NCBI RefSeq assembly: GCF_003121625.1
Contig: NZ_QDDJ01000013.1
Span: 1 to 64,000 of the forward strand
Source: Ornithinimicrobium cavernae
GTDB lineage: Bacteria; Actinomycetota; Actinomycetes; Actinomycetales; Dermatophilaceae
Length of the DNA: 64,000 bases
Reading direction: 5' to 3'
Part shown: positions 36,643-45,429 of the stretch, one piece after another
Position numbering within the stretch: position 1 is the first letter of the stretch
Layout of the letters: every line of letters begins with the position of its first letter
The notes under the pieces: model-generated
What the model was told of the DNA's origin: nothing
Database searches by the model: none
Seen by the model: only the letters and a program-made list of their open reading frames with translations
Program-made: the position numbers and the translations under genes

Positions 36643-37425
36643 CTAGGTCGTCTCGGCCCTCGCCCGGTCCTTGGTGCGCACTCCCCGGCTGTCGGTGGGA
36701 CCGCTCACGACCCGCTCGACGACCTGGTAGGCCAGCACGAGGAGGGCCAGCACCGCGGTGACGTGGAGCAGGAAGGCGAGGGCGGTGCCGGTGATCACCC
36801 CGGCCCGCCAGAGCGGCCCCCAGGTCAGGCCGAGCACTGACGGGACGACGACGGCTCCGAGGGCACCCTGCAGCAGCTCGCGCCACCAGCGGTGCTCCCC
36901 CATCCAGGGCAGCACGTCCCACACGTCGAAGAAGTCCAGGGTGGCCAGGACACCGAGGACGAGGACGGTGCCGAGCACGCCGAGCAGCGCGGCGCGGGTC
37001 CAGGACCGTCCCGAGTGCCACATCGTCGACAGCGTGACGGCGGCCCACATCAGCCAGGCTCGCACCCGTCCGGTGCCCAGACCGATCATCGCCTCACGGA
37101 AGATGCGGTCGGCCTCGACGCGGCCGAAGGGTGCCCCGTGGCGGTCGAGGTCGGGCCCGATCCACGCCCCGGGGCGGGTCAGCGCGTCGTGCAGCACGGC
37201 CGCGGGGAGGAAGTCACCGCTCTTGGGCACCAGCCAGGTGAACACCGCGGGGACCGAGGCCAGGTCGGTGGTGAACCGGCGCAGGTCCGCGGGCACCACG
37301 AAGCACTCCGCGTAGTGCTCGCTGCGGAACCCGATCTGGCGCAGCAGGGTGAAGTCCCGCCCGTCGACGCTGCGCAGCTCGAGCCGCAGCGGCCCTCCCT
37401 GCTCCGCGTCGAAGAACTCCCCCAC
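36643..37425 (-). CDS. DUF1353 membrane protein
   Basis: 260 aa. Residues 1-120 match the DUF1353 pattern (FTTDLASVPAVFTWLVPKSG, PAAVLHDALTR, ADRIFREAM), a small domain of unknown function also found in phage proteins. Residues 125-240 add three or four transmembrane helices with a WWRELLQGALGAVVVPSVLG stretch. It follows the GNAT gene after 4 bases, so the two are probably co-transcribed. Confidence 0.8.
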   Translation of the reverse strand: MGEFFDAEQGGPLRLELRSVDGRDFTLLRQIGFRSEHYAECFVVPADLRRFTTDLASVPAVFTWLVPKSGDFLPAAVLHDALTRPGAWIGPDLDRHGAPFGRVEADRIFREAMIGLGTGRVRAWLMWAAVTLSTMWHSGRSWTRAALLGVLGTVLVLGVLATLDFFDVWDVLPWMGEHRWWRELLQGALGAVVVPSVLGLTWGPLWRAGVITGTALAFLLHVTAVLALLVLAYQVVERVVSGPTDSRGVRTKDRARAETT

Positions 37426-37429
37426 GGCG

Positions 37430-37981
37430 TTAGCGGCGCACCATGCGCAGCTCGACCAGACCGTCGTCGCGGTCCGTCGCGCTGGCGCCGTCGAGACGGA
37501 AGTGGTTGCGCTCGTAGAACCGGATGGCCCGGTCGTTGCCCTCGGCGACCCAGAGGTAGGCCGGCCCGTCGCCCAGGACCTCCTCCATCAGGTGCTGTGC
37601 CACCCCCGTGCCCAGGTGGTCGGAGACGACGTTGATCGCCCACAGCTGCGTGTCGGTGGGAGCGTCGTCGTCGCGCGCCGGGCCCACGCTGATGAAGGCC
37701 ACCAGGTCCGCACCGTGCTCGGCGACCGCCACCCGCTCCCCGCGGGCGCTGCGCCCCTCCCGCAGCAGGTTGGGATCCTGGTCAGCGTCCTGGACACCGT
37801 CCTCGGCCACGAGTCTGCGCGCCCACCCCCGGGCGAACCGCTCCGGGGTGAGGGCCGCGAAGGCGGCCTCGTCCATGAGGCCGATGTAGGCCTCCTGCCA
37901 CACCCGGCAGTGCAGCACACCCAGTGCCTCGACGTCCTCGGCCCGCGGTGGGCGGATCACGTAGTCCGACTCCTCAGCCAT
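37430..37981 (-). CDS. GNAT-family N-acetyltransferase
   Basis: 183 aa. The N-terminal IRPPRAEDVEALGVLHCRVWQEAYIG and central LWAINVVSDHLGTGVAQHLMEEVL carry the acetyl-CoA-binding pattern (V-x-x-x-x-x-G-x-G variant), followed by AIRFYERNHFRLDG. This is the usual arrangement of small GNAT enzymes acting on amines; the substrate is unknown. TAGGTT lies six bases before the ATG. Confidence 0.88.
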   Translation of the reverse strand: MAEESDYVIRPPRAEDVEALGVLHCRVWQEAYIGLMDEAAFAALTPERFARGWARRLVAEDGVQDADQDPNLLREGRSARGERVAVAEHGADLVAFISVGPARDDDAPTDTQLWAINVVSDHLGTGVAQHLMEEVLGDGPAYLWVAEGNDRAIRFYERNHFRLDGASATDRDDGLVELRMVRR

Positions 37982-37987
37982 GGCCCT

Positions 37988-37993
37988 AACCTA
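37988..37993 (-). promoter_or_regulatory. Putative leaderless promoter -10 of the GNAT gene
   Basis: TAGGTT on the minus strand, six bases before the ATG at 37981. Confidence 0.5.
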
Positions 37994-38037
37994 CGACGGA
38001 TCACCGACCGGGGCGACGAGCACCGCCGGCGATCGCC

Positions 38038-38994
38038 TCAGAGGGCGGAGACGACCTCGTCGGCGGCGGCGTAGGGGTCGGTGTCGCCGGCCACGACCTG
38101 CTCGGCCGCGGTCTCGAGGTCCTTGCCGTGGCCCAGCACGCCCATCCGCTCACGCAGCTGGGCGACCGCGATCGCCTCGATCTCGGCCCCGGCGCGGCGG
38201 ACCCGGCGCCGGTGCAGCTCGCCGTCGGCCATCCACTCCCGGTGCTTGTCGAGCGCCTCGAGGAGCTCGTCGAGACCCTCGTGCCGGTCGGCGACCGTCT
38301 TGAGCACCGGCGGCCGCCACAACCCCGGCTCGGTGCGGTCCCCCAGACTGATCATGTGCCGGATCTCGCGGACCGTGCTGTCGGCACCGTCCCGGTCGGC
38401 CTTGTTGACCACGAACACGTCCCCGACCTCCAGGATGCCGGCCTTGGCGGCCTGGACCCCGTCGCCCATGCCGGGGGCGAGCAGCACGAGCGTGGTGTCC
38501 GCCAGGCCGGCGATCTCGACCTCGCTCTGACCGACCCCGACGGTCTCCACCAGCACCACGTCGCAGCCGGCGGCGTCGAGCACGCGCAGGGCCTGCGGGG
38601 TGCTCCAGGAGAGACCACCCAGGTGACCACGGCTGGCCATCGACCTGATGTAGACCTCCGGGTCGAGGACGTGGTCGGTCATCCGGATCCGGTCGCCGAG
38701 CAGGGCGCCGCCGGAGAACGGCGAGGAGGGGTCGACGGCCAGCACACCCACCCGCAGCCCACGGCCACGCAGCCCGCTGACCAGCATCGAGGTGCTGGTG
38801 GACTTGCCGACGCCCGGACTGCCCGTGAGTCCCACGACGTAGGCGTGACCGCTGTGCGGCGCGAGGGCCGCCATCACCTCCCGCAGCGCGGGGTGGTCGT
38901 TCTCGACCAGGGTGATCAGGCGCGCGACGGCACGCGGAGAGCCTGCTCTGGCCTGTTCGACGAGGCTGGGGACATCGACCTCACGCCGCGACAT
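38038..38994 (-). CDS. meaB: MeaB/ArgK-type GTPase, acyl-CoA mutase chaperone
   Basis: 318 aa G3E-family GTPase that protects and reloads adenosylcobalamin-dependent acyl-CoA mutases. P-loop GSPGVGKST starts at about 58; switch and Walker B parts are VLAVDPSSPFSGGALLGDRIRM and DVVLVETVGVGQSE; the base-specificity motif is NKAD. C-terminal dimerisation helices are present. It lies 66 bases after the thiolase gene on the same strand and near the icmA-like gene, its probable client. Confidence 0.93.
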   Translation of the reverse strand: MSRREVDVPSLVEQARAGSPRAVARLITLVENDHPALREVMAALAPHSGHAYVVGLTGSPGVGKSTSTSMLVSGLRGRGLRVGVLAVDPSSPFSGGALLGDRIRMTDHVLDPEVYIRSMASRGHLGGLSWSTPQALRVLDAAGCDVVLVETVGVGQSEVEIAGLADTTLVLLAPGMGDGVQAAKAGILEVGDVFVVNKADRDGADSTVREIRHMISLGDRTEPGLWRPPVLKTVADRHEGLDELLEALDKHREWMADGELHRRRVRRAGAEIEAIAVAQLRERMGVLGHGKDLETAAEQVVAGDTDPYAAADEVVSAL

Positions 38995-39060
38995 GGTCCT
39001 CCTGACCTGGGGACTTCAACGAACTGCTGACCGTACCCCGTGGACGGGGACCAGGACGGG

Positions 39061-40296
39061 TCAGGAGGTGGCCGGCACGCGCACGATCAGGGCGTCACCC
39101 TGTCCGCCGCCGCCGCAGAGGGCCGCCGCGCCGGTGCCACCGCCCCGGCGCCTCAGCTCCAGGGCGAGGGTCAGGGCCAGCCGGGCACCCGACATACCGA
39201 TGGGGTGGCCGAGCGCGATGGCGCCGCCGTTGGGGTTGACCCGCTCCGGGTCCAGGCCGAGCTCCTTGGTGGAGGCCAGGCCGACGGCGGCGAAGGCCTC
39301 GTTGATCTCGACGACGTCCAGGTCGGCGGGCTCGATGCCCTCCTTCTTGCAGGCGGCGACGATGGCCCGCGCGGGCTGGCTCTGCAGGGTTGAGTCGGGG
39401 CCGGCGACGACGCCGTGGGCACCGATCTCGGCCAGCCAGGTCAGACCGAGCTGCTCGGCACGGGCCTTGCTCATCACGACGACCGCGGCGGCACCGTCGG
39501 AGATCTGCGAGGCGCTGCCGGCGGTGATGGTGCCGTCCTTGGAGAACGCGGGGCGCAGCCTGCCCAGGGACTCGGTGGTGGTCTCGGCGCGGATCCCCTC
39601 GTCGGTGCGGAAGTCGACCGGGTCGCCCTTGCGCTGGGGCACCTGGACGGTGACCACCTCGTCGTCGAACTTGCCGTCCTCCCACGCCTTGGCGGCCAGC
39701 TGGTGGCTGCGCGCGGAGAAGGCATCCTGCTCCTCGCGGGTGAACTCGCGGTCCGCCGTGTTGGCGTCCTCGGTGAGGTTGCCCATCGCCTGGTCGGTGA
39801 AGGCGTCCCACAGTCCGTCGTGGGCCATGTGGTCGCGCATCGTCACGTCGCCGTACTTGAAGCCGGCGCGGCTCTTCTCCAGCAGGTGCGGCGCGTTGGT
39901 CATCGACTCCTGGCCACCGGCCACGACGATGTCGAACTCTCCCGCGCGGATCAGCTGGTCGGCCAGCGCGATCGCGTCCAGGCCGGAGAGGCAGACCTTG
40001 TTGATGGTCAGGGCCGGCACGTCCATCGGGATCCCGGCCTTGACCGCGGCCTGGCGGGCGGGGATCTGCCCGGCGCCGGCGGTGAGGACCTGGCCCATGA
40101 TCACGTAGTCGACCTGGTCACCGGAGATGCCGGCCCGCTCCAGGGCGCCCTTGATGGCGAAGCCGCCCAGGTCGCTGCCCGAGAAGTCCTTCAGCCCGCC
40201 GGACATCCGGCCCATGGGGGTGCGGGCCCCCGCGACGATGACCGAGACGGGCGCGCCGCCCGCGGGGGTGGTGGTGGCGTCAGGCGTTGCGGTCAT
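39061..40296 (-). CDS. Acetyl-CoA C-acetyltransferase (thiolase)
   Basis: 411 aa thiolase, either degrading 3-ketoacyl-CoA or condensing acetyl-CoA. The acyl-accepting Cys is C102 ([15 protein letters not shown]); the catalytic His is in [10 protein letters not shown] and the second Cys in [15 protein letters not shown]. It starts with an ATG preceded by GGAGGACCCC. A likely -10 (TAGGAT, 40341-40346) gives a leader of about 38 bases. It probably shares a transcript with meaB downstream. Confidence 0.94.
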   Translation of the reverse strand: MTATPDATTTPAGGAPVSVIVAGARTPMGRMSGGLKDFSGSDLGGFAIKGALERAGISGDQVDYVIMGQVLTAGAGQIPARQAAVKAGIPMDVPALTINKVCLSGLDAIALADQLIRAGEFDIVVAGGQESMTNAPHLLEKSRAGFKYGDVTMRDHMAHDGLWDAFTDQAMGNLTEDANTADREFTREEQDAFSARSHQLAAKAWEDGKFDDEVVTVQVPQRKGDPVDFRTDEGIRAETTTESLGRLRPAFSKDGTITAGSASQISDGAAAVVVMSKARAEQLGLTWLAEIGAHGVVAGPDSTLQSQPARAIVAACKKEGIEPADLDVVEINEAFAAVGLASTKELGLDPERVNPNGGAIALGHPIGMSGARLALTLALELRRRGGGTGAAALCGGGGQGDALIVRVPATS

Positions 40297-40340
40297 GGGG
40301 TCCTCCAGCGACTTCGGTGGGTGCGTGAGCGTCAGTCCCC

Positions 40341-40346
40341 ATCCTA
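40341..40346 (-). promoter_or_regulatory. Putative -10 of the thiolase-meaB transcript
   Basis: TAGGAT on the minus strand, about 45 bases before the thiolase ATG; here a normal Shine-Dalgarno is present. Confidence 0.35.
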
Positions 40347-40371
40347 CCGAGCGGTGGCGCGGCTCCCGACC

Positions 40372-41958
40372 TCAGCCACCGTGCACGACGAAGCCGCCGA
40401 CGACCGTCGCCGACACCATCATCGTGCGCAGCACCTGCGCCTGCTCGGCGGCCCGCCCCGGGTCCGGCGCGGACCCGGGGAGCCCGCCCGCCGCATACGG
40501 ATCCTGGTCGAGCAGCACCAGGTCACCGGGCTCACCCACCGCCAGACGGCACCCGTCGACCGAGGCGGAGAGCGCCTCTGCCGGGGTGAGGGAGAGCTCC
40601 GGGTGCCAGGCCTCGCCGTCCACCGGCCCCCGCCAGACCGCCGCCGCCATCGCCAGCCAGGGGTCCAGGGGCGCGACCGGGGCGTCCGAGCCCAGCGCGA
40701 GCGGGATGCCGGCCTCCAGCAGCGGACGGTAGGCGAACGCGTGGCGCGTGCGGTCCGGCCAGCAGTGCTCGGTGGCCGCGCGGTCGTCGATGAGGTGCGC
40801 CGGCTGGATGCTCGCGCGGACGGGCAGACCCGACCAGTGCGGCAGGTCGCCCGGTGCGACCAGCTGGGCGTGCTCGATCGACCCCGTGGCGCCGGTCTCG
40901 CGGAACACGTCCAGCGCCTGCCGGACCGCGCGGTCGCCGATGGCGTGCAGGGCGGTCTCCACGCCGTGCTCGTGGGCGGTGCGGACCAGGCTCACCAGCT
41001 CGTCCTGCGTGAAGTTGGAGAAGCCGTGCGGCTCGTCGAGGTCCGCGGAGTCGGCGTAGGGGTCGCAGCACCACGCGGTCCGCGTGTTGAGCGAGCCGTC
41101 GGAGATGATCTTCAGGGCGCCCATCCGCGCCCACCCGTCGGTGCCTGGCAGCGGGTCCCCCGTCCGCCAGCCGCGGCCGGTGATGTCACCCAGGCGGCTG
41201 GCGTAGACGCCGGTGCGCACCCGGAACGGCCCGAGCGCGGCGATCCGGGCGGGCCACAGGTCCCACGCGGGGCTGAACTCCAGGTCCACCACGCCGACCA
41301 CGCCCTGCCGTCGGGCGTCCGCGACCGCCTCGAGCACCGCCGCCTCGGCGAGCTCCGCCGCGCCGGGCAGGTTGCCGAGCCGGTCGTAGGCGTCGAACCA
41401 CTCGTTCTCGGCGACCACGCCCTCCCGGGGCGGGCAGTCCAGGAGCCGCAGGGCCGCGGAGTTGAGCCACCCGTGGTGCCCGTCGCCGCTGATGAGGACC
41501 ACGGGGCGCTCCGGGCTGACCGCGTCCAGGTCGGCCACGGTCGGCTGACGGGCCCAGCCGGCCGTACGGTGCCCCCACCCGACCAGCGGCGACGCGGCCG
41601 TCCCGACGGGGGCGGTGGCCAGCGCGGCCCGCACGCGGTCCACGACCTGCTCGACACCGGTGGTCCCGGAGACGTCGAGCCGCGAGCGCACCAGGGCCCA
41701 CTGGACCATGTGCACGTGCTGGTCCCACAGGCCCGGCGCCACCCAACGGCCCTCCCCGGCGAGCTCCGGGACACCGGAGGCGGGCAGGTCGGTCCCGACG
41801 GCGGCGATCCGCCCGTCCCTGATGAGTATGTCGACGGGCCGGGTCTCCCCCCGGCCGCCGGTCGCGCGGGACGCACCCTCGGAGGGGCCTCCGGCCGTCC
41901 CCGGGACGGCAGGGTCCAGGGCCACGGGACGGACGCCGCGCAGCAGCAGATCGGTCAT
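40372..41958 (-). CDS. YtcJ-like amidohydrolase
   Basis: 528 aa metal-dependent hydrolase of the amidohydrolase superfamily. Metal-binding HVH is in [16 protein letters not shown], with later ligands in [19 protein letters not shown] and [15 protein letters not shown]. The frame [14 protein letters not shown] is typical of the YtcJ/exoenzyme-regulatory-type subgroup, whose substrates are mostly unknown. The ATG at 41958 was chosen because TACCGT lies six bases upstream; the longer version adds 13 residues. Confidence 0.87.
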   Translation of the reverse strand: MTDLLLRGVRPVALDPAVPGTAGGPSEGASRATGGRGETRPVDILIRDGRIAAVGTDLPASGVPELAGEGRWVAPGLWDQHVHMVQWALVRSRLDVSGTTGVEQVVDRVRAALATAPVGTAASPLVGWGHRTAGWARQPTVADLDAVSPERPVVLISGDGHHGWLNSAALRLLDCPPREGVVAENEWFDAYDRLGNLPGAAELAEAAVLEAVADARRQGVVGVVDLEFSPAWDLWPARIAALGPFRVRTGVYASRLGDITGRGWRTGDPLPGTDGWARMGALKIISDGSLNTRTAWCCDPYADSADLDEPHGFSNFTQDELVSLVRTAHEHGVETALHAIGDRAVRQALDVFRETGATGSIEHAQLVAPGDLPHWSGLPVRASIQPAHLIDDRAATEHCWPDRTRHAFAYRPLLEAGIPLALGSDAPVAPLDPWLAMAAAVWRGPVDGEAWHPELSLTPAEALSASVDGCRLAVGEPGDLVLLDQDPYAAGGLPGSAPDPGRAAEQAQVLRTMMVSATVVGGFVVHGG

Positions 41959-41964
41959 GGCTGC

Positions 41965-41970
41965 ACGGTA
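41965..41970 (-). promoter_or_regulatory. Putative leaderless promoter -10 of the amidohydrolase gene
   Basis: TACCGT on the minus strand, six bases before the ATG at 41958. Confidence 0.5.
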
Positions 41971-42038
41971 CGTCCCGATCCCTCCCGGTGGTGGCACCGG
42001 CCGTCGCGTCGGGCGGGAGCCGTGTCGGACCGCCTCGG

Positions 42039-42044
42039 TAGGCT
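42039..42044 (+). promoter_or_regulatory. Putative leaderless promoter -10 of the epimerase gene
   Basis: TAGGCT, six bases before the ATG at 42051; the same hexamer and spacing as glgX. Confidence 0.5.
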
Positions 42045-42050
42045 CGGGCC

Positions 42051-42569
42051 ATGACAGGCCTTCCCGAGGACGTGACCCCGCTCCTGCTCGCCATCGACCA
42101 CGTGGGCATCGCCGTGCCCGACCTGGACGAGGCGATCAGCTTCCACCGCGACGTGCTCGGTCTGGTCGTGCTGCACGAGGAGACCAACGCGGAGCAGGGC
42201 GTGCGTGAGGCGATGCTCGGGGCGCCGGGGGCGCCGGACGGCTCGGCCCAGCTCCAGCTGCTCGCGCCGACCGGCCCGGAGTCGACGATCGCCAAGTTCC
42301 TGGACCGCTCCGGCCCCGGGCTGCAGCAGCTGGCCTACCGGGTCGCCGACGTCGAGGAGGTGTCCTCGGTGCTCCGCGAGCGGGGCCTGCGCCTGCTCTA
42401 TGACGCTCCGCGTCGTGGCACGGGCGGCAGCCGCATCAACTTCGTGCACCCCAAGGACACGGGGGGTGTCCTCGTCGAGCTCGTCGAGCCGCCGGCCACC
42501 GGGGGCCAGCACGGCGCGTCAACCGGGGAGGCGGGCGCGCTGACTCCCGAGCGGGTCCCGCGTGAGTGA
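42051..42569 (+). CDS. mce: Methylmalonyl-CoA epimerase
   Basis: 172 aa VOC-fold metalloenzyme that interconverts (2S)- and (2R)-methylmalonyl-CoA. First module: [27 protein letters not shown] with a metal His; second: [14 protein letters not shown] and [19 protein letters not shown] with metal His and Glu. About 20 extra disordered residues end the protein. It overlaps the next gene by 8 bases. It implies a methylmalonyl-CoA mutase elsewhere in the genome, since the mutase in this window looks isobutyryl-specific. Confidence 0.92.
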   Translation: MTGLPEDVTPLLLAIDHVGIAVPDLDEAISFHRDVLGLVVLHEETNAEQGVREAMLGAPGAPDGSAQLQLLAPTGPESTIAKFLDRSGPGLQQLAYRVADVEEVSSVLRERGLRLLYDAPRRGTGGSRINFVHPKDTGGVLVELVEPPATGGQHGASTGEAGALTPERVPRE

Positions 42570-43947
42570 TGATGAGGAGGTGAGTGAGGGAGACATCACG
42601 GGGGGCACCGGTGCCCGGGGACGGTCGCGGCTGCGACTGCCCCGGATCGGGCGCGGACACACTGGCGTGCGCGGGCGCGGACGGGAGGCCGTCGAGTCGT
42701 GGCGCCGCTACCGCGAGACCCAGCTGACGGAGCTGGCCGAGAGCAACCGCCTGCAGCGCGAGCTCATCGAGCGGACGCACGCCCCCGCCGCCCAGGCCAC
42801 GCTGCCCGGACTGACCGGCGTGCCGGCGGAGCCCGGCCCCACGCCCGTTCCCGCCCCCGGCCCTGTTCCCGCCGCCGCGGAGGAGCCCGTCGAGCGGCGG
42901 CGCGAGCTGATGATGGTCACCTCGCCGTTCATGTTCGGCTTCTTCGGTGCGCTGGGGGTGCTGGTCGCCTGGTGGCTGGCACAGAACCTCACCCGGCTCA
43001 GCTCGGTGATCACCTTCGTGATGATCGCGGTCTTCCTCACCCTGGCGCTCAACCCGATCGTGGAGAGCCTGACCCGCCGCGGCCTGGCCCGGGCGACCGG
43101 CGTGTTCACCGTCTTCCTCGGGATGATCATCGTGCTCGGCCTGTTCAGCTGGCTGGTCGTGCCGCCGATCGTCCAGGAGACCTCCACGCTGATCGAGCGC
43201 GCGCCGCGCTACCTGGAGGATCTCAACGCCCAGCCCTGGGTCGCCCAGCTCGACGCCCGCTACGACCTCGGCTCCCGGCTCGAGGACGAGTTCGAGAAGC
43301 GGCTCGGCGACACCAACTTCATCTCGACGGTCTTCGGCGGGGTGCTCGGCGCCGCGGGCTGGCTGGCCGGCGGGCTGATCGGCGCCTTCACCGCCCTCGT
43401 GCTGACGCTCTACTTCCTGGCGGCCCTGCCGACCGTCAAGGACGCCGCCTACAAGATCGTGCCCCTGAGCCGGCGCGCCCGGGTCATCGGCCTGGCCGAG
43501 GAGATCATGCGCCGCGTCGGTGGCTACGCCCTGGGCCAGGTCGCGGTCGCCTCGATCAACGGCACCTGCTCGTGGATCATGATGTCCCTGCTCGACGTGC
43601 CGTATGCCGCTGTGCTGGCTGTGCTGGTCGGCATGCTGGGCCTGATCCCTCTGGTCGGCGCGACGCTCGGGGCGGTGCTCGTCGCGCTGGTCGCCCTCAG
43701 CCAGGGCTGGGTCATCGCGCTCATCGTCTGCATCTACTACCTGATCTACCAGCAGATCGAGAACTACGTGATCGTGCCGCGGATCATGTCCCGCACGGTG
43801 TCGGTGCCGGGGGCCGTGACGGTCGTGGCCGTCCTGGCGGGCGGCACCCTCATGGGCGTCCTCGGTGCGCTGATCGCGATCCCGGTCGCCGCGGGCCTGC
43901 TGCTGCTCTACAACGAGGTCGTCATCCCCCGGCAGGCCCGCCTCTAG
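42562..43947 (+). CDS. AI-2E family transporter-type membrane protein
   Basis: 461 aa. A disordered, Pro- and Arg-rich cytoplasmic N-terminus (about 1-115) is followed by the AI-2E/PerM fold: paired helices near 118-175, an amphipathic region with VPPIVQETSTLIERAPRYL, and a cluster of helices from about 255 to 455 containing NGTCSWIMMSLLDVPYAAVLAVLVG and GVLGALIAIPVAAG. Members export autoinducer-2 in E. coli or act as Na+/H+ antiporters; the role here is unknown. I give the GTG at 42562, which overlaps mce; a second GTG at 42580 is possible but its GAGGAGG is too close to serve as ribosome site. Confidence 0.85.
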   Translation: MSDDEEVSEGDITGGTGARGRSRLRLPRIGRGHTGVRGRGREAVESWRRYRETQLTELAESNRLQRELIERTHAPAAQATLPGLTGVPAEPGPTPVPAPGPVPAAAEEPVERRRELMMVTSPFMFGFFGALGVLVAWWLAQNLTRLSSVITFVMIAVFLTLALNPIVESLTRRGLARATGVFTVFLGMIIVLGLFSWLVVPPIVQETSTLIERAPRYLEDLNAQPWVAQLDARYDLGSRLEDEFEKRLGDTNFISTVFGGVLGAAGWLAGGLIGAFTALVLTLYFLAALPTVKDAAYKIVPLSRRARVIGLAEEIMRRVGGYALGQVAVASINGTCSWIMMSLLDVPYAAVLAVLVGMLGLIPLVGATLGAVLVALVALSQGWVIALIVCIYYLIYQQIENYVIVPRIMSRTVSVPGAVTVVAVLAGGTLMGVLGALIAIPVAAGLLLLYNEVVIPRQARL

Positions 43948-44010
43948 CCCCGCAATAGATAGTGGTCTCGTAGGCCTTCCCCGCAAAAGACACTGGTCTC
44001 GTAGGCCTTC
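43948..44010. repeat. Two tandem 31-bp repeats between convergent genes
   Basis: CCCCGCAA...GGTCTCGTAGGCCTT occurs at 43948 and again at 43979, exactly 31 bases apart; the two 31-base units differ at only three or four central positions (ATAGATAGT versus AAAGACACT). It begins right after the AI-2E stop codon. It is unrelated in sequence to the 32-bp family but has nearly the same period. Confidence 0.85.
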
Positions 44011-44044
44011 ACGAGAGCTGCTGCACTACCCCGCGTGCCAGCGC

Positions 44045-44653
44045 TCAGTAGAGATCCTGGATGGAGTTCATGTTCTCCATCGGCACCCGCAGGACCTGAG
44101 AGCCGGCCAGCAGGAACGCAGCCACCGACCCGACCCACAGGACGGGGACCAGCCAGTCGGGCCCACCACTGACCTGCCACACAGCCAGCAGGCACAGGGA
44201 CAGGGCACCCAGGATGAGCAGGATGCTCACCGCGGCCCCCCAGGCGCGCCCGAGGTGCCACAGCCGCGGCAGCGTGACGAAGCAGGCAGCCATCACCACG
44301 GCCGGGAAGACCGTGCAGACCACCAGGGTCGGCACCGACGGCGACACGGGCGCGGCCGGGCGCAGCAGCAGAGCCAGGGCCAGGGTCGTCCCGATGGTCA
44401 GCACCAGCAGGCAGACCCCGCCCAGCACGAGCTGGCCGCGCGTCATCGCACGGTGTCCCAGCCGCCGCCCCAGGCCGGTCAGGGCGTAGGCCGGAACGGC
44501 GATGTGGATGGCCACGACACCAGAGATCCAGGCGGTCCACGGCTCGACATCGCCCCACCTCACCCATCCCCAGACCACGCCTGCGGCGAGCACGGCCCAG
44601 AGCACCGCGACCCGCAGCAGGTGCCACAGGACCACCGGGTACGACGCCGTCAT
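44045..44653 (-). CDS. Integral membrane protein, unknown
   Basis: 202 aa with about six transmembrane segments (VVLWHLLRVAVLWAVLAAGVVWGW, WISGVVAIHIAVPAYALTGLG, LVLGGVCLLVLTIGTTLALALLL and three more). The order of short loops with Arg/His and the C-terminal SQVLRVPMENMNSIQDLY are not diagnostic. The ATG overlaps the stop of the preceding gene by 4 bases, so it is coupled to the PH-like protein. Function unknown. Confidence 0.75.
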   Translation of the reverse strand: MTASYPVVLWHLLRVAVLWAVLAAGVVWGWVRWGDVEPWTAWISGVVAIHIAVPAYALTGLGRRLGHRAMTRGQLVLGGVCLLVLTIGTTLALALLLRPAAPVSPSVPTLVVCTVFPAVVMAACFVTLPRLWHLGRAWGAAVSILLILGALSLCLLAVWQVSGGPDWLVPVLWVGSVAAFLLAGSQVLRVPMENMNSIQDLY

Positions 44654-45114
44654 CGTTGGGCCGCGGTGACGGGGACCCAGCGGGACAGCTCGACCAGGGC
44701 GACGTGCCGTGCCTGCGGCGTGCCGGTCAGCGCGACGATCCCCCAGCCGTTGGTGAGGTGGATCGTCAGCAGCGTGGGGCGCGACGGGTCCGGCGTCCCG
44801 GCATGCCTGACCCTGTCGTAGGGAAGGTGCTTGGGGCCCCGGAGGAAGCGCGTGTACCGGAGGCCGTCGGGCCCGATGGTCAGGGTGCCGCGCACGGCAT
44901 ACCTCGCCAGCGCGAGCCACGGCGCGCTCGAGCGCACGACCGAGATCTGCCGGGTCGGGACCGTCGCGACGGGCCCCTGCGGGCCGGACGCCACCGTTGC
45001 CTCCGCGGTCGGCTGTTGGTGGTAGCGGACGATGAAGAAGGCGGTCGCGGCGATGAAGGCACCCGCAGCCAGGGCGATCCCCACCGCCAGGAGGACCACG
45101 GCGGTGTCATTCAT
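44650..45114 (-). CDS. Single-helix membrane protein with PH-like domain, unknown
   Basis: 154 aa. One transmembrane helix (about 5-30, VVLLAVGIALAAGAFIAATAFFIV), then a basic soluble domain (ALARYAVRGTLTIGPDGLRYTRFLRGPKHLPYDRVRHAGT, TIHLTNGWGIVALTG) whose alternating strands recall bacterial PH-like domains. The gene overlaps both neighbours by 4 bases (ATGA), forming a three-gene coupled set. Function unknown. Confidence 0.7.
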   Translation of the reverse strand: MNDTAVVLLAVGIALAAGAFIAATAFFIVRYHQQPTAEATVASGPQGPVATVPTRQISVVRSSAPWLALARYAVRGTLTIGPDGLRYTRFLRGPKHLPYDRVRHAGTPDPSRPTLLTIHLTNGWGIVALTGTPQARHVALVELSRWVPVTAAQR

Positions 45115-45425
45115 GCCCACGCCTCCCCGGGGCGGCGCCGCTCGCGCGCCGCCCAGCAGGTGGTGTGCCAGTGACGACGGTTCTCCACCCCGTGCATGCC
45201 GGCGGTCGGCCAGGCGACGGTATGCGGAGTGGTCGCCGGGAGCTCCTGGAGGCACCCCGGGCACAGATAGCTGCGCCCGGAGTCGTTGCCGCGCACCTGC
45301 CGTGCCGCCCACGCCTGGCCCCCGAACTCGACCTCGTCGAGGACCGGGCGGCGGTCGGCCGGCGGCGGGCCGCCACGCCGCGGCTGGACCCGGCCGCCGC
45401 GGCGCTTCCGGTTGGACCGGCCCAT
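45111..45425 (-). CDS. Small Cys/His protein, possible zinc-binding
   Basis: 104 aa. A basic N-terminus (GRSNRKRRGGRVQPRRGG) is followed by YLCPGCLQELPATTPHTVAWP and ENRRHWHTTCWAARERR. CxxC plus two His and a Cys make a plausible zinc site. Similar small proteins are widespread in actinobacteria and often carry a misleading ATP/GTP-binding label. It is first of a coupled three-gene set and starts 4 bases after the end of the acyl-CoA dehydrogenase gene, so all four may be one transcript. Confidence 0.75.
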   Translation of the reverse strand: MGRSNRKRRGGRVQPRRGGPPPADRRPVLDEVEFGGQAWAARQVRGNDSGRSYLCPGCLQELPATTPHTVAWPTAGMHGVENRRHWHTTCWAARERRRPGEAWA

Positions 45426-45429
45426 CGGC

